64,000 nt of DNA from Pseudomonas thivervalensis (GCF_001269655.1 NZ_LHVE01000007.1:496001-560000); one strand, 5' to 3'; positions 10,118 through 21,126 are shown, numbered from the stretch's first letter. Notes: a model not told the origin generated them from the letters alone. Program-made: numbers and translations.

Positions 10118-10906
10118 TCACGCCAGCATCGGGTAGGTAAATAGGGCGAAATGAAGCAGGTTAAGCAGAAAGTGTGTAGCAATCGCCGCGCCCAGGCCGC
10201 CAAAACGATACGCCAGGCCATAACCGACCCCCGCCAGGCCCGACAGCAGCACCCATTGCCAACCGGCGCCGGCATGCACCAGGCCGAACAGCAGCGAGGC
10301 CAGGAGCAGCGCCAGGGTGTCGCCTTGGGCCAAATGTTTGAAGCGCCGGCTCAAGCCCCCCTGAATGTAGCCACGAAACAGCGCTTCCTCCACGATCGTG
10401 ACCAATAAAAGATTATTAAAGGCCCATAACCAGGCGTGATCCGGCCATTTCGGTGCCCAGTCGACCATGCCCAGCAGCACGGCCCCGCCGAGGGCCAGCA
10501 CCGCGCTCAGCGCCAGACCCAGCGCTGTGGCCTGGACCGACAGGCGCAATGACCGCCGGCCGACGATCCAGGGGCAGGCCAGCAATAACCAGAAGCCGAT
10601 CAGCGGTTTGTCCTGGTTCAGGTACATGGCAAACGGCACGGCGTCGTCGGTCAAGCGTTGCGGCGCGATTACCCGTCCGTTGAAAAAGCCAGGCATCCAG
10701 TGCAGGGCCAATGCCAGGGCCATGACAATGAACAGGGCATGCCCGAGAAACTGGCCAACCGGCGTCTGTTGCTGGCGAACCGCATACCCGGCGAACAGCA
10801 ACAGCGCGACCGAGATGATCGCGGTCCAGGCCAACTGGCCGTTGAGCAGCGCCAAGCCATAGCCTGTGGAAAGAAGGGCCAGGTGAAGCCAGGGTAAAGC
10901 GGGCAT
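10118..10906 (-). CDS. CPBP-family intramembrane metalloprotease
   Basis: A 262-residue polytopic membrane protein from ATG 10906 (MPALPWLHLALL), which has AAGGA seven bases upstream. The CPBP (CaaX protease and bacteriocin-processing, Abi) motifs are EEALFRGYIQ, FGLVHA and HFLLN, containing the Glu-Glu, His and Asn/His residues that build the intramembrane metal site. Substrate is unknown; bacterial members are often linked to maturation or immunity of peptides, but no such gene is adjacent. It lies in the same orientation as aer. Confidence 0.88.
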   Translation of the reverse strand: MPALPWLHLALLSTGYGLALLNGQLAWTAIISVALLLFAGYAVRQQQTPVGQFLGHALFIVMALALALHWMPGFFNGRVIAPQRLTDDAVPFAMYLNQDKPLIGFWLLLACPWIVGRRSLRLSVQATALGLALSAVLALGGAVLLGMVDWAPKWPDHAWLWAFNNLLLVTIVEEALFRGYIQGGLSRRFKHLAQGDTLALLLASLLFGLVHAGAGWQWVLLSGLAGVGYGLAYRFGGLGAAIATHFLLNLLHFALFTYPMLA

Positions 10907-11128
10907 ACAACATCCTTTTAGCGGGAGAACTCTGGGCGAGGGCGGCCGTCGGGTCTTCGACGCCTCCGTGTCGCGCAAAGAGCACATTTGTGTCCATGCA
11001 GGTTCATGCGCGGGAGGGGCAAGCAGTTGGCGGACTCTGTTCCGTGAGTGCCGGTGGGATTATAGGCGGGCTGATACAAAAACAGCGCTTAGTAAGAACA
11101 ATACTGTTCATTAGGATGGATTAAACCC

Positions 11129-11217
11129 GTGGCGAGGGAGCTTGCTCCCGCTGGGCTGCGTAGCAGCCCCTTTTTGTGAGCGCTTCGCACTCAAGCGGGA
11201 GCAAGCTCCCTCGCCAC
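11129..11217. repeat. REPIN (family B)
   Basis: GTGGCGAGGGAGCTTGCTCC near one end and its inverted copy at the other, joined by imperfect inner arms (GCTGCGTAGCAGCCCC). It lies downstream of acnA, in the 337-base gap before it. Confidence 0.9.
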
Positions 11218-11243
11218 GAGGATCGTTTCATCCAAAGGTTTTT

Positions 11244-13985
11244 TCAAGCGGCAATCAACTGCCGCAAGACATAGTGAAGGATCCCGCCGGCCTTGAAATA
11301 TTCCACTTCATTCAAGGTGTCGATCCGACATAGCACTTCGATTCGCTCCTGGCTGCCATCCTCCCGGGTGATGACCAGGGGCAGGTTCATGCGCGGCGTC
11401 AGTTCGACGTCGTTAAGCCCCAGGATGTCGAGGGTTTCCTTGCCCGTGAGGTTCAGGCTCTTGCGATTCTGGTCGAGCTTGAACTGCAACGGCAGCACAC
11501 CCATGCCCACCAGGTTGGAGCGATGGATGCGCTCGAAGCTCTCGGCGATCACCGCCTTGACCCCTAGCAGGTTGGTGCCTTTGGCCGCCCAGTCCCGGCT
11601 CGAGCCGGTGCCATATTCCTGGCCGGCGATCACCACCAGCGGCGTGCCCGTGGCCTGGTACAGCATGGCGGCATCGTAGATGGACATGCGTTCGCCGCTG
11701 GGGATGTAGATCGTGTTGCCGCCTTCTTCGCCGTCGAGCATTTCGTTGCGGATGCGGATATTGGCGAAGGTGCCGCGCATCATCACCTGATGGTTGCCGC
11801 GTCTGGAGCCGTAGGAGTTGAAGTCCCGTGGTTCCACGCCCTGTTCGCGCAGGTAACGACCGGCCGGGCTGTCGGCCTTGATGTTACCGGCCGGCGAGAT
11901 GTGGTCGGTGGTCACCGAGTCTCCCAGCAGGGCCAGGACCCGGGCGCCCTCGACGTTCCTGACCGCCGGTGGTGGCCCGCCGATGTCGTCGAAGAACGGC
12001 GGGTGCTGGATGTAGGTCGAGTCGTCCTGCCAGACGTAAGTCGCCGCTTGCGGCACCTCGATGGCCTGCCATTGCTCGTCACCGGCAAACACGGCGGCGT
12101 ATTCCTTGTGGAACATGCTGGTGTTGACCTGGGCCACGGCGGCGGCCACTTCCTGGCTGCTGGGCCAGATGTCCCGCAGGTACACCGGCTTGCCGTCCCG
12201 GTCGTTGCCCAGCGGCTCGCTGCTGATGTCGATGCGCACCGTGCCGGCCAGGGCATAGGCCACCACCAATGGCGGCGAAGCCAGCCAGTTGGTCTTCACC
12301 AGTGGATGCACCCGGCCTTCGAAGTTGCGGTTGCCCGACAAGACGGAGGCCACGGTGAGGTCGGCTTTCTGGATGGCTTTTTCGATGGGGTCCGGCAACG
12401 GCCCGGAGTTGCCGATGCAAGTGGTGCAACCATAGCCCACCAAGTCGAAACCGAGTTTGTCCAGGTACTCGGTCAGTCCCGCCGCCTTGTAGTAGTCGGT
12501 GACCACCTTGGAGCCCGGCGCCAGGGAGCTCTTGACCCAAGGCTTGCGGACCAGGCCCTTTTCCACGGCTTTTTTCGCCAGCAGCCCGGCGGCCATCATC
12601 ACGCTGGGGTTGGAGGTGTTGGTGCACGAGGTGATCGCGGCAATCACCACCGCACCGTTTTTCAGGCGATGGGTGTGGCCTTCGTATTCATACTCGGCTT
12701 CGCCCACCTGATCGGCGTTGCCCACCGCGACGCCACCGCCGCCTTCACTTTCCAGGCGGCCTTCTTCTTTACTGGTGGGTTTGACCTGCAATCCCAGGAA
12801 GTCGCTGAAGGCCTGGCCGACATTCGGCAGCGAAACGCGGTCCTGAGGGCGTTTGGGCCCGGCGAGACTGGCCTCGACGCTGCCCATGTCCAGCTCCAGG
12901 GTGTCGGTGAACACCGGTTCCTGGCCGGGCAGGCGCCACAGGCCCTGGGCCTTGCAATAGGCCTCTACCAGTTTTACGGTTTCCGCCGGACGCCCGGACA
13001 GGCGCAGATAGTCCAGGGTCACGTCGTCCACCGGGAAGAATCCGCAGGTGGCGCCGTATTCCGGAGCCATATTGGCGATGGTTGCGCGGTCGGCCAGGGG
13101 CAGGTCGGCCAGGCCGTCGCCATAGAACTCGACGAATTTGCCCACCACGCCTTTCTTGCGCAGCATCTGCGTGACAGTCAGCACCAGGTCGGTGGCGGTG
13201 ATGCCTTCGCGCAGCTTGCCGACGAGTTTGAAGCCGACGACTTCGGGAATCAGCATCGACACCGGTTGGCCGAGCATGGCCGCTTCCGCCTCGATCCCAC
13301 CGACGCCCCAGCCCAGTACGCCGAGGCCGTTGATCATGGTGGTGTGGGAGTCGGTGCCCACCAGGGTGTCCGGGAAGGCGTAGGTGCGGCCGTCCTCTTC
13401 TTTGGTCCACACCGTGCGGCCCAGGTATTCAAGGTTGACTTGGTGACAGATGCCAGTGCCTGGCGGTACCACGCTGAAGTTGTCGAAGGCACTCTGGCCC
13501 CAGCGCAGGAAGGCATAGCGTTCGCCGTTGCGCTGCATTTCGATGTCGACGTTCTGTTCGAACGCCTGGCTGCTGGCGAACTTGTCCACCATCACCGAAT
13601 GGTCGATCACCAGGTCCACTGGTGACAACGGGTTGATCCGCTGGGGATCGCCGCCGGCCTTTTCCACGGCGGCGCGCATGGCGGCCAGATCGACCACGGC
13701 GGGGACGCCGGTGAAATCCTGCATCAACACCCGTGCCGGGCGGTATTGGATCTCGCGGTCGGAGCGACGCTCCTTGAGCCAAGCGGCCAGGGCCTTGAGG
13801 TCGGTGCCGGTGACGGTTTTTTCATCTTCCCAGCGCAGCAGGTTTTCCAGCAGCACCTTCAGGGACATGGGCAGCTTGTCGAGGTCGCCCAGGCTTCGGG
13901 CGGCGTCCGGCAGGCTGAAGTAATGGTAGGTCCTGGCGTCGACTTGCAGTGTTTTAAGGGTTTTCAGGCTATCGAGGGACGGCAT
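11244..13985 (-). CDS. acnA: Aconitate hydratase A
   Basis: A 913-residue [4Fe-4S] enzyme that interconverts citrate and isocitrate in the TCA cycle; the AcnA form is oxidant-stable. Cluster cysteines appear in [12 protein letters not shown] and [14 protein letters not shown]. The C-terminal swivel domain carries [17 protein letters not shown] 13985 ([10 protein letters not shown]) has AAGGAG eight bases upstream; the GTG three codons earlier overlaps that site and is rejected. It is divergent from rlmM. Confidence 0.97.
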   Translation of the reverse strand: MPSLDSLKTLKTLQVDARTYHYFSLPDAARSLGDLDKLPMSLKVLLENLLRWEDEKTVTGTDLKALAAWLKERRSDREIQYRPARVLMQDFTGVPAVVDLAAMRAAVEKAGGDPQRINPLSPVDLVIDHSVMVDKFASSQAFEQNVDIEMQRNGERYAFLRWGQSAFDNFSVVPPGTGICHQVNLEYLGRTVWTKEEDGRTYAFPDTLVGTDSHTTMINGLGVLGWGVGGIEAEAAMLGQPVSMLIPEVVGFKLVGKLREGITATDLVLTVTQMLRKKGVVGKFVEFYGDGLADLPLADRATIANMAPEYGATCGFFPVDDVTLDYLRLSGRPAETVKLVEAYCKAQGLWRLPGQEPVFTDTLELDMGSVEASLAGPKRPQDRVSLPNVGQAFSDFLGLQVKPTSKEEGRLESEGGGGVAVGNADQVGEAEYEYEGHTHRLKNGAVVIAAITSCTNTSNPSVMMAAGLLAKKAVEKGLVRKPWVKSSLAPGSKVVTDYYKAAGLTEYLDKLGFDLVGYGCTTCIGNSGPLPDPIEKAIQKADLTVASVLSGNRNFEGRVHPLVKTNWLASPPLVVAYALAGTVRIDISSEPLGNDRDGKPVYLRDIWPSSQEVAAAVAQVNTSMFHKEYAAVFAGDEQWQAIEVPQAATYVWQDDSTYIQHPPFFDDIGGPPPAVRNVEGARVLALLGDSVTTDHISPAGNIKADSPAGRYLREQGVEPRDFNSYGSRRGNHQVMMRGTFANIRIRNEMLDGEEGGNTIYIPSGERMSIYDAAMLYQATGTPLVVIAGQEYGTGSSRDWAAKGTNLLGVKAVIAESFERIHRSNLVGMGVLPLQFKLDQNRKSLNLTGKETLDILGLNDVELTPRMNLPLVITREDGSQERIEVLCRIDTLNEVEYFKAGGILHYVLRQLIAA

Positions 13986-14157
13986 TGAAATCACTCCTTT
14001 GAGTCCGCACGGCTACGGACTGACGGAACGGACAGAGCCTTTAACCTAGCCCTGTTTTAAGCGTATGACTAATCACTGGACTCTATTGCAAGGTTCGCGG
14101 TTCCGAACTCCGCTATCATGCGGCGGTTTTCGTGACAGGCTTTGCTACGGAGTTTCA

Positions 14158-15231
14158 ATGAACACGCTTTTTATGCACTGCCGGCCGGGCTTCGAAGGCG
14201 AGGTCTGTTCCGAGGTCGCCGAACATGCGGCTCGGCTCAACGTAGCCGGCTACGCCAAGGCCAAACCGGCCAGTGCCTGCGCCGAATTTGTCTGCACGGA
14301 AGAGGACGGCGCCGAGCGGCTGATGCGTGGGCAGCGTTTTGCCGAGCTGATTTTTCCGCGCCAGTGGGCCCGTGGCACGTTCATCGAGTTGCCGGAAACC
14401 GACCGTATCAGCGTCATCCTGGCCCACATGTCGGCTTTCCCGACCTGCGGCAGCCTGTGGCTGGAGGTGGTCGATACCAATGACGGCAAGGAACTGTCGA
14501 ATTTCTGCAAGAAATTCGAAGGCCCGCTGCGCAAGGCGTTGAGCGGAGCCGGCAAGCTCGTGGACGATCCGCGCAAGCCACGCCTGCTGCTGACCTTCAA
14601 GAGTGGCCGCGAGGTGTTCCTGGGCCTGGCGGATGCGGATAATTCGGCGATGTGGCCGATGGGTATCCCCCGTCTGAAGTTCCCCCGGGAGGCGCCGAGC
14701 CGCTCGACTCTCAAGCTCGAGGAAGCCTGGCACCATTTCATCCCCCGGGACCAATGGGACGAGCGCCTGCACAGTGACATGACCGGCGTCGATCTCGGCG
14801 CCGCGCCGGGCGGTTGGACCTGGCAACTGGTCAACCGCGGCATGCTGGTGACGGCGATCGACAACGGCCCGATGGCTGAAAGCCTGATGGACACCGGCCT
14901 GGTGCAACACCTGATGGCGGACGGCTTCACGTTCAAGCCCAAGCAGCCGGTGGACTGGATGGTCTGCGACATCGTCGAAAAGCCCGCGCGCAACGCGGCG
15001 ATGCTGGAAGAGTGGATTGGCGAAGGGCATTGCCGCGAGGCCGTGGTCAACCTCAAACTGCCGATGAAGCAGCGCTACGCCGAGGTGAAACGCCTGCTCG
15101 AACGCATCGCCGAGGGTTTCAAGGATCGAGGTATCAAGGTCGAGATCGGTTGCAAGCAGCTGTACCACGACCGCGAGGAAGTGACGTGCCATCTGCGGCG
15201 GCTGGACACCAAGAAGCCGAAGTCCCGCTGA
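14158..15231 (+). CDS. rlmM: 23S rRNA 2'-O-ribose C2498 methyltransferase
   Basis: A 357-residue SAM-dependent RNA methyltransferase from ATG 14158 (MNTLFMHCRPGFEGEV), with GGAG five bases upstream. An N-terminal THUMP-like domain precedes a Rossmann methyltransferase domain with the SAM loop DLGAAPGGWTWQLV and the K-D-K-E tetrad (D in MVCDIVEKP, K in VVNLKLPMKQR, E near the C-terminus). The upstream open frame adds 31 codons with no homology and is not included. Confidence 0.96.
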   Translation: MNTLFMHCRPGFEGEVCSEVAEHAARLNVAGYAKAKPASACAEFVCTEEDGAERLMRGQRFAELIFPRQWARGTFIELPETDRISVILAHMSAFPTCGSLWLEVVDTNDGKELSNFCKKFEGPLRKALSGAGKLVDDPRKPRLLLTFKSGREVFLGLADADNSAMWPMGIPRLKFPREAPSRSTLKLEEAWHHFIPRDQWDERLHSDMTGVDLGAAPGGWTWQLVNRGMLVTAIDNGPMAESLMDTGLVQHLMADGFTFKPKQPVDWMVCDIVEKPARNAAMLEEWIGEGHCREAVVNLKLPMKQRYAEVKRLLERIAEGFKDRGIKVEIGCKQLYHDREEVTCHLRRLDTKKPKSR

Positions 15232-15249
15232 AGCATGTAGCGAGCTTTT

Positions 15250-15408
15250 GTGGCCAGAGATTGCTCCCGCTGGGCGGTGTAGGAGCTGGCGAAGCCTGCG
15301 ATCTTTTGATTTTTTACTTGGAACTCAAGCGCCAATGGAAAGATCGCAGCCTCGCTTCGCTCGACAGCTCCTACAGCGCAGCCGAGCGGGAGCAAGCTCC
15401 CTCGCCAC
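15250..15408. repeat. REPIN of family B interrupted by a family C element
   Basis: The outer arms (GTGGCCAGAGATTGCTCCCG at 15250 and the GCGGGAGCAAGCTCC arm ending at 15408) belong to family B. Between them sits a complete family C element at 15278-15375. The left outer arm has several substitutions. Confidence 0.85.
15278..15375. repeat. REP pair (family C) nested in a family B REPIN
   Basis: TGTAGGAGCTGGCGAAGC...GCGATCTTT and the inverted AAAGATCGCAGCCTCGC...CAGCTCCTACA flank a 30-40 base centre. This is the same family as 26312-26415. Confidence 0.85.
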
Positions 15409-15479
15409 AGGGGGGTGATGCACCTCTGTTAAGCGCGCCGACATTGCGCGACAATGCCGGCCAGTTTCAGGAGTAGAAC

Positions 15480-15731
15480 ATGAGTGAAATGAACGACACG
15501 CCGGTCGATGGCACGCTGGATGCCACGGGCCTCAATTGCCCGGAACCGGTGATGATGCTGCACCAGCACATCCGCGACCTGGCCCCCGGTGGCCTGCTGA
15601 AAGTCATCGCCACCGACCCTTCGACTCGCCGCGACATCCCCAAGTTCTGCGTGTTCCTGGACCACGAACTGGTGGCCCAGCAGGAAGAGGCCGGCACTTA
15701 CCTCTACTGGATCCGCAAGAAACTCGCTTAA
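15480..15731 (+). CDS. tusA: TusA-family sulfurtransferase (SirA-like)
   Basis: An 83-residue protein with the TusA/SirA/YeeD signature [16 protein letters not shown], in which the Cys carries persulfide sulfur, and a C-terminal half ending in [12 protein letters not shown]. coli TusA passes sulfur to TusBCD/MnmA for tRNA 2-thiouridine synthesis. The ribosome site CAGGAG lies seven bases upstream. Its stop codon overlaps that of the convergent MATE gene. Family is secure; the exact sulfur acceptor is inferred. Confidence 0.9.
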   Translation: MSEMNDTPVDGTLDATGLNCPEPVMMLHQHIRDLAPGGLLKVIATDPSTRRDIPKFCVFLDHELVAQQEEAGTYLYWIRKKLA

Positions 15732-17131
15732 TCCGTCGAACGGCTGAGGCGGATCTGCTTGCGCGCGCTGCGTGCCAGGCGGATCGACAGCATCAGCGCC
15801 GCGCAGCTCAAGCCCACGATCAGGCCTTGCCACAATCCGCTCGGGCCGCTGGCTGCGCCGAGCCAGTCGGTCAGGCCCAGGGCGTAGCCCACCGGCAGGC
15901 CGATGCCCCAATAGGCGAACAGGGTCAGGATCATCGTCACCCGGGTGTCCTGGTAGCCGCGCAATGCGCCTGCCGCCGTGACCTGGATCGCATCGGAAAA
16001 CTGGAACAGCGCCGCGTAGACGATCAGCATCGACGCCACTTCGATCACCACCGGGTCGGCGGTATAGATTGCCGCGATAGGCCCGCGCAGTGCGAACATC
16101 AAGCTTGCCGAGAGGCAGGCGTAGGCCAGTGCCGTGCCCATGCCCACCCCGGCGGCGAAACGCGCTTCACGGGGCTGGCGACGGCCCAGGGCCTGGCCGA
16201 CCCGTACTGTGACGGCCATGCCCAGGGAGTAGGGAATCATGAACACCAGGGAGCTGAAGTTCAGCGCGATCTGGTGCCCGGCCACCACCGTGGCACCGAG
16301 GCTGCCGATCAGCAGCGCAATCACCGCGAAAATACTCGACTCGGCGAACACCGCGATGCCAATCGGCAGACCGATGCCCAGCAGGCGCTTGATCACGGTC
16401 CATTGCGGCCAGTCGAAACGGCTGAACAACCGACTCGACTGATAGGCCGGCGCCCAACGGGCCCAACCGGCCATGCCCAGGGCCATGACCCACATTACGA
16501 TGGCCGTGGCCCAGCCGCACCCGACGCCACCCATGGCGGGTACCCCCAGGTGCCCATAGATGAAGATGTAATTGAGTGGAATGTTCAGCGCCAGTCCGCA
16601 CAGCCCGAGCACCATCGCCGGTCGCGTGCGACCCAGGCCGTCGCTGAAGCAGCGCAGCACGTGATACAGCGCCACGGCCGGCAGGCCCGTGCCGATGCCC
16701 CGCAGGTATTCCATGCACGGGCCAATCAATTCGGGATCGACCTTCATGATGTGCAGGATCGGCTCGGCGCTGAACAGCGCCAAGGTCGCGAGCAACCCCA
16801 CCACCAACGCCAGCCACAGCGCCTGGCGCACCAACGGCCCGATTTCATCGAACGTACTGGCACCGAAGCGCTGGGCCACTTTTGGCGTGGTCGCCAGCAG
16901 CGTGCCGGTCATCAACAGGAACACCGGCACCCAGATCGAGTTGCCCAGGGCCACTGCCGCCAAGTCCCGTGGGCCGACCCGGCCGGCCATCACCGCGTCG
17001 ACAAAGCCCATGGCGGTGGTCGCGAGTTGCGCCACCATGATCGGCAAGGCCAGGGCCAGCAAGGTTTTCAATTCCAGGCGAACCCGGGCCGGGCGGGAGA
17101 GGGTGGCAGGAGAGTCGATGACAGGATTCAC
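15728..17131 (-). CDS. MATE-family multidrug efflux transporter (NorM/PmpM-like)
   Basis: A 467-residue, 12-helix inner-membrane antiporter. It opens with the typical MATE segment [33 protein letters not shown], and has the repeat-unit equivalent after [25 protein letters not shown] proteins expel cationic drugs in exchange for H+ or Na+. The length is usual. It runs convergently into the TusA gene with overlapping stop codons. Substrate and coupling ion cannot be read from the sequence. Confidence 0.92.
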   Translation of the reverse strand: MNPVIDSPATLSRPARVRLELKTLLALALPIMVAQLATTAMGFVDAVMAGRVGPRDLAAVALGNSIWVPVFLLMTGTLLATTPKVAQRFGASTFDEIGPLVRQALWLALVVGLLATLALFSAEPILHIMKVDPELIGPCMEYLRGIGTGLPAVALYHVLRCFSDGLGRTRPAMVLGLCGLALNIPLNYIFIYGHLGVPAMGGVGCGWATAIVMWVMALGMAGWARWAPAYQSSRLFSRFDWPQWTVIKRLLGIGLPIGIAVFAESSIFAVIALLIGSLGATVVAGHQIALNFSSLVFMIPYSLGMAVTVRVGQALGRRQPREARFAAGVGMGTALAYACLSASLMFALRGPIAAIYTADPVVIEVASMLIVYAALFQFSDAIQVTAAGALRGYQDTRVTMILTLFAYWGIGLPVGYALGLTDWLGAASGPSGLWQGLIVGLSCAALMLSIRLARSARKQIRLSRSTD

Positions 17132-17249
17132 AGGCGAAGCGTCCGAGAAAAATTAGCGCAAGGCGGCGAATTCTACGCCTTGACGCAGTGGTCAGGAAAA
17201 AACCTGTGTTGTGGATTTGTAATCGTCAACGTTTGCCCGGGCAGTTTCT

Positions 17250-17342
17250 GTGGCGAGGAAGCTTGCTCCCGCTGGACTGCGAAGCAGGCCCAAAAAGCTG
17301 GCGGCTGCTTCGCACCCGAGCGGGAGCAAGCTCCCTCGCCAC
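17250..17342. repeat. REPIN (family B)
   Basis: Arms GTGGCGAGGAAGCTTGCTCC and GGAGCAAGCTCCCTCGCCAC with inner partly complementary arms, in the divergent gap between the MATE gene and pdxB. Confidence 0.9.
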
Positions 17343-17423
17343 AAACGCGTTCACTGAAGCAATGGGCTGGCCCATCGAGGCGAGGAACGCCTACACTGCC
17401 CCTCCCGCCAAAGGAGCTCTGCC

Positions 17424-18566
17424 ATGCTGATCGTCGCCGACGAAAACATTCCCCTGCTTGATGCGTTTTTCCAAGGGTTCGGCGAAATCCGCCGGGTGCC
17501 GGGCCGGGGGATCGACCGGACGATGGTCGAGCACGCCGATGTGCTGCTGGTGCGTTCGGTCAGCCAGGTCAATCGGGCCCTGCTGGAGGGCAGCAAGGTA
17601 CGCTTCGTCGGCACGTGTACCATCGGTACCGATCACCTGGACCTGGACTATCTGGCCGAGGCCGGCATCCGCTGGGCCAGTGCACCTGGCTGCAACGCCC
17701 GTGGCGTGGTGGACTACGTGCTGGGCAGCCTGATGACCCTGGCGGAAATCGAAGGTGCGGCGCTGGAGCAGCGAACCTTCGGCGTGGTCGGCGCGGGCCA
17801 GGTGGGTGGGCGGTTGATCGAGGTGCTCAAGGGGCTGGGCTGGGCCGTGAAGGTCTGCGATCCGCCGCGCCAGACCGCCGAGGGCGGCGATTATGTGAGC
17901 CTGGAGCAGATCATCGAGCAGTGCGATGTGATCAGCCTGCACACCCCGTTGACCCGCGACGGCGAGCAACCGACCTGGCACCTGTTCGACGAAGCACGCT
18001 TGAACCAGCTCAAGCCCGGCACCTGGCTGATCAATGCGGCCCGCGGCCCGGTGATCGATAACGCCGCGCTGCGCGAGGTGTTGCTGGAGCGTGAAGACCT
18101 GCAGGCGGTGCTGGATGTCTGGGAACAAGAGCCTACCGTGGATGTGGACCTGGCCGACTTATGCGTGATCGCCACGCCGCACATCGCCGGCTACAGCCTC
18201 GATGGCCGCCAGCGTGGCACGGCCCAGATCTACCAGGCTTTGTGCGCGTTCCTGGAACAGCCGGCTGAAGTCAGCCTCAGCGACCTGTTGCCTCGGCCGT
18301 GGCTGGGTGGCGTCACCCTGGACGCCGAAACCGACCCGGCTTGGGCCTTGGCGGCGCTGTGCCGGAGCGTGTACGACCCCCGTGGCGACGACGCGAATTT
18401 CCGCCGCAGCCTGGTGGGCACCGTCGACGAGCAACGCCGCGCGTTCGATGCCTTGCGCAAGCATTATCCGCCACGACGGGAAATCGACAGCTTGAAGGTG
18501 CGTATCGAAGGGCAATCAGCGGCCCTGCAACAGATCGTGACGGCGCTGGGCGCCACTACCACTTGA
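17424..18566 (+). CDS. pdxB: Erythronate-4-phosphate dehydrogenase
   Basis: A 380-residue NAD-dependent D-isomer-specific 2-hydroxyacid dehydrogenase acting in the second step of pyridoxal phosphate synthesis (DXP-independent branch). It opens with [16 protein letters not shown], then the NAD motif [13 protein letters not shown], and the catalytic Arg (INAARGPVI), Glu and His (TPHIAGYS). A C-terminal PdxB dimerisation domain of about 80 residues distinguishes it from other family members. AAGGAG lies eight bases before the start. Confidence 0.96.
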   Translation: MLIVADENIPLLDAFFQGFGEIRRVPGRGIDRTMVEHADVLLVRSVSQVNRALLEGSKVRFVGTCTIGTDHLDLDYLAEAGIRWASAPGCNARGVVDYVLGSLMTLAEIEGAALEQRTFGVVGAGQVGGRLIEVLKGLGWAVKVCDPPRQTAEGGDYVSLEQIIEQCDVISLHTPLTRDGEQPTWHLFDEARLNQLKPGTWLINAARGPVIDNAALREVLLEREDLQAVLDVWEQEPTVDVDLADLCVIATPHIAGYSLDGRQRGTAQIYQALCAFLEQPAEVSLSDLLPRPWLGGVTLDAETDPAWALAALCRSVYDPRGDDANFRRSLVGTVDEQRRAFDALRKHYPPRREIDSLKVRIEGQSAALQQIVTALGATTT

Positions 18567-18581
18567 GCGTGGAGTGCTCTT

Positions 18582-18690
18582 GTGGCGAGGGAGCTTGCTC
18601 CCGCTGGGTTGCGAAGCGACCCTAATGCCTTTTGGATTCCAAAAAGCGACGACTGCTTCGCAGCCGAGCGGGAGCAAGCTCCCTCGCCAC
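18582..18690. repeat. REPIN (family B)
   Basis: GTGGCGAGGGAGCTTGCTCC and its inverse at the ends, with inner arms GGTTGCGAAGCGACC and GACTGCTTCGCAGCC. It lies between two convergent genes. Confidence 0.9.
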
Positions 18691-18728
18691 AAGAGCCTCA
18701 CCACAAGAGCCTGCAAAATCAGCAGGCA

Positions 18729-18754
18729 TAAAAAACCCGACATCAAGGTCGGGT
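18729..18754 (-). terminator. Rho-independent terminator of the small PA1571-like gene
   Basis: CCCGAC and GTCGGG pair around a 6-base loop, followed by a T-run on the minus strand. Confidence 0.8.
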
Positions 18755-18773
18755 CCAATCGAGACGGGCTGTA

Positions 18774-18953
18774 TCACTTTTGTTCGGCAGGCTTGACCAG
18801 TCGTTTTTCCAGCTCGCTGCAGGCTTTGCGGATCATGTCTTCGGTGATCGGTACTTCGCGCCCTTGTTCATCGATGAACGAGCAGCCCAGAGACTGGTCC
18901 GGTTGCGTGCGGATTACTTGAATCTTGTCGTCGCTGCTGTGTAGCAAGGACAT
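18774..18953 (-). CDS. Small conserved Pseudomonas protein (PA1571-like)
   Basis: A 59-residue protein from ATG 18953 (MSLLHSSDDKIQVIR), with GGAG seven bases upstream. It contains GCSFIDEQGREVPITEDMIRKAC and ends in a Lys/Glu-rich helix. It resembles the short Pseudomonas family annotated after PA1571; no function is known. It has its own terminator, which supports real expression. Confidence 0.75.
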   Translation of the reverse strand: MSLLHSSDDKIQVIRTQPDQSLGCSFIDEQGREVPITEDMIRKACSELEKRLVKPAEQK

Positions 18954-19211
18954 GGCCTGTCTCCTCATCAGGTTGTGTGCCTACTTTAATGCCGCCAGGT
19001 GACCGAGCCATGACACTCCTTGTAGGTTCATGGCGACACCACCACTCAATCAGAAACACAGTTGCGTTTCCAGCCAGACTTTAGACCGATAACATCTAGC
19101 CGCTAGTCGTAGTGGTCATATTTAACCTGACTCATTCTGATTCAACTTGGTTCCGCTGCGTTTCGACGGCGCGGGGCCGGCCTTTTCCTGCTGCATTATC
19201 GGACGCCTTTG

Positions 19212-20984
19212 ATGCTTTCTTCCCGACATCGCCGTGCCATGCGCCTGGCCAGCGGCTTCATCGCCCCTTATCGCAAACAAGTCGCCGGCGCTTTGCTGGC
19301 CTTGATTGTCACTGCCGGCATTACCTTGTCCATGGGCCAAGGCATTCGCTTGCTGGTGGACCAGGGCTTCATGACCCGTTCACCGCATCTGCTCAATCAG
19401 TCCATTGGCCTGTTCATGGTGCTGGTGGTGGGGCTGGCGATCGGCACGTTTGCGCGTTTTTACCTGGTGTCCTGGATCGGCGAGCGGGTGGTAGCCGATA
19501 TCCGGCGGCAGGTCTTCAACCATCTGGTGTACTTGCACCCAGGCTTCTACGAAAACAACCGCAGTTCGGAAATCCAGTCACGGCTGACCACTGACACGAC
19601 CTTGCTGCAATCGGTGATCGGTTCGTCGCTGTCGTTGTTTTTGCGCAACGCCTTGATGGTGGTGGGCGGCATCGTGCTGCTGTTCATCACCAATCCCAAG
19701 CTGACCAGCATCGTGGTAATTGCCTTGCCGTTGGTATTGGCGCCGATCCTGATCTTTGGTCGGCGAGTGCGCAGCTTGTCGCGTGAGAGCCAGGACCGTG
19801 TTGCTGACGTTGGCAGCTACGTCTCCGAAACCCTCGGCCAGATCAAGACCGTGCAGGCCTACAACCACCAGGTCCAGGACGAACAGCGTTTTTCCGTGAC
19901 GGTGGAGCAGGCTTTCGACACCGCGCGCAAGCGCATCGCCCAGCGGGCCTGGCTGATTACCCTGGTGATCGTGCTGGTGCTGGGGGCGGTGGGGGTGATG
20001 CTCTGGGTCGGTGGCATGGATGTGATCGCCGGGCGGATTTCCGGCGGCGAGCTGGCGGCGTTCGTGTTCTACAGCCTGATCGTCGGCAGTGCCTTCGGGA
20101 CCCTGAGCGAGGTGATCGGCGAGCTGCAACGGGCGGCCGGTGCGGCAGAGCGCATTGCCGAGTTGCTGCGTTCGGAAAATATCATCCAGCCGCCGGCTTC
20201 GGGCCTTGTGACCTTGCCTGAGCGGGTTCGCGGTGATTTGCGCCTCGACGGCGTGCGGTTTTCCTATCCGTCCCGGCCGGACAGTTACGCGGTCGACGGT
20301 CTCGACCTGAGCGTCAAGGCCGGCGAGACCCTGGCCCTGGTCGGGCCTTCCGGTGCGGGCAAGTCGACGGTCTACGATTTACTGCTGCGTTTCTATGATC
20401 CGGTGCAAGGGCAGATCCTGATCGACGACGTGCCGTTGACTCATCTCGATCCGCTGGACCTGCGCCGTCACTTCGCCCTGGTTTCCCAAAACCCCGCGCT
20501 GTTTTTTGGCACGGTCGAAGAGAACATCCGCTACGGCAATCCGCAAGCGACGTCCGAACAGGTGCGCGAGGCTGCGCAGATCGCCCATGCCCACGACTTC
20601 ATCGAGAAAATGCCCGACGGCTACCAGACTCACTTGGGCGACGGCGGCCTGGGGTTATCCGGCGGCCAGCGCCAACGCTTGGCCATCGCCCGAGCGTTGC
20701 TGGTGGATGCCCCGATCCTGCTGCTGGACGAGGCTACCAGTGCCCTGGACGCGCAAAGCGAACACCTGATCCAGCAAGCCTTGCCCAGTCTGATGAAAAA
20801 TCGCACCACCCTGGTCATTGCCCACCGTTTGGCCACGGTGAAAAATGCCGACCGGATCGCGGTGATGGACCAGGGCCAGGTGGTTGCCGTAGGTACTCAC
20901 CAGGAGCTGGTCGCCAGCAATGCGCTGTATGCGCGGTTGGCGGCGTTGCAGTTCAACGTTGGCTTGGAGTCGGCAGCCGACTGA
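19212..20984 (+). CDS. ABC exporter, fused permease and ATPase (MsbA/LmrA-like)
   Basis: A 590-residue half-transporter. Six membrane helices (about 20-300) with the ABC type-1 exporter fold are followed by an ATPase domain with Walker A GPSGAGKST, signature LSGGQRQRLAIARALL, Walker B ILLLDEATSALD and the H-loop VIAHRL. It would work as a homodimer. The substrate is unknown; it is not the msbA-lpxK locus. ATG 19212 is preferred over the TTG one codon earlier. Confidence 0.9.
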   Translation: MLSSRHRRAMRLASGFIAPYRKQVAGALLALIVTAGITLSMGQGIRLLVDQGFMTRSPHLLNQSIGLFMVLVVGLAIGTFARFYLVSWIGERVVADIRRQVFNHLVYLHPGFYENNRSSEIQSRLTTDTTLLQSVIGSSLSLFLRNALMVVGGIVLLFITNPKLTSIVVIALPLVLAPILIFGRRVRSLSRESQDRVADVGSYVSETLGQIKTVQAYNHQVQDEQRFSVTVEQAFDTARKRIAQRAWLITLVIVLVLGAVGVMLWVGGMDVIAGRISGGELAAFVFYSLIVGSAFGTLSEVIGELQRAAGAAERIAELLRSENIIQPPASGLVTLPERVRGDLRLDGVRFSYPSRPDSYAVDGLDLSVKAGETLALVGPSGAGKSTVYDLLLRFYDPVQGQILIDDVPLTHLDPLDLRRHFALVSQNPALFFGTVEENIRYGNPQATSEQVREAAQIAHAHDFIEKMPDGYQTHLGDGGLGLSGGQRQRLAIARALLVDAPILLLDEATSALDAQSEHLIQQALPSLMKNRTTLVIAHRLATVKNADRIAVMDQGQVVAVGTHQELVASNALYARLAALQFNVGLESAAD

Positions 20985-21008
20985 GCGCAGCGTCCACACG
21001 AATCCCCT

Positions 21009-21096
21009 GTGGGAGCGAGCTTGCTCGCGATAGCGGTGGGTCAGTTTGCATCCACGTTGAAGGTGCCGACGCCATCGCGAGCAAGCTCGCTCCCAC
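21009..21096. repeat. REP pair (family A)
   Basis: GTGGGAGCGAGCTTGCTCGC (from 21009) and its inverted copy (ending 21096) with a 42-base centre, between convergent genes. Confidence 0.9.
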
Positions 21097-21126
21097 AAGG
21101 TCCAGCAACCGACCAAGTAACCGACC

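Noticed and set aside
15536..17461. 641-codon frame antisense to the MATE gene and over a REPIN
   Set aside because: Shadow of the transporter gene; continues into REP DNA.
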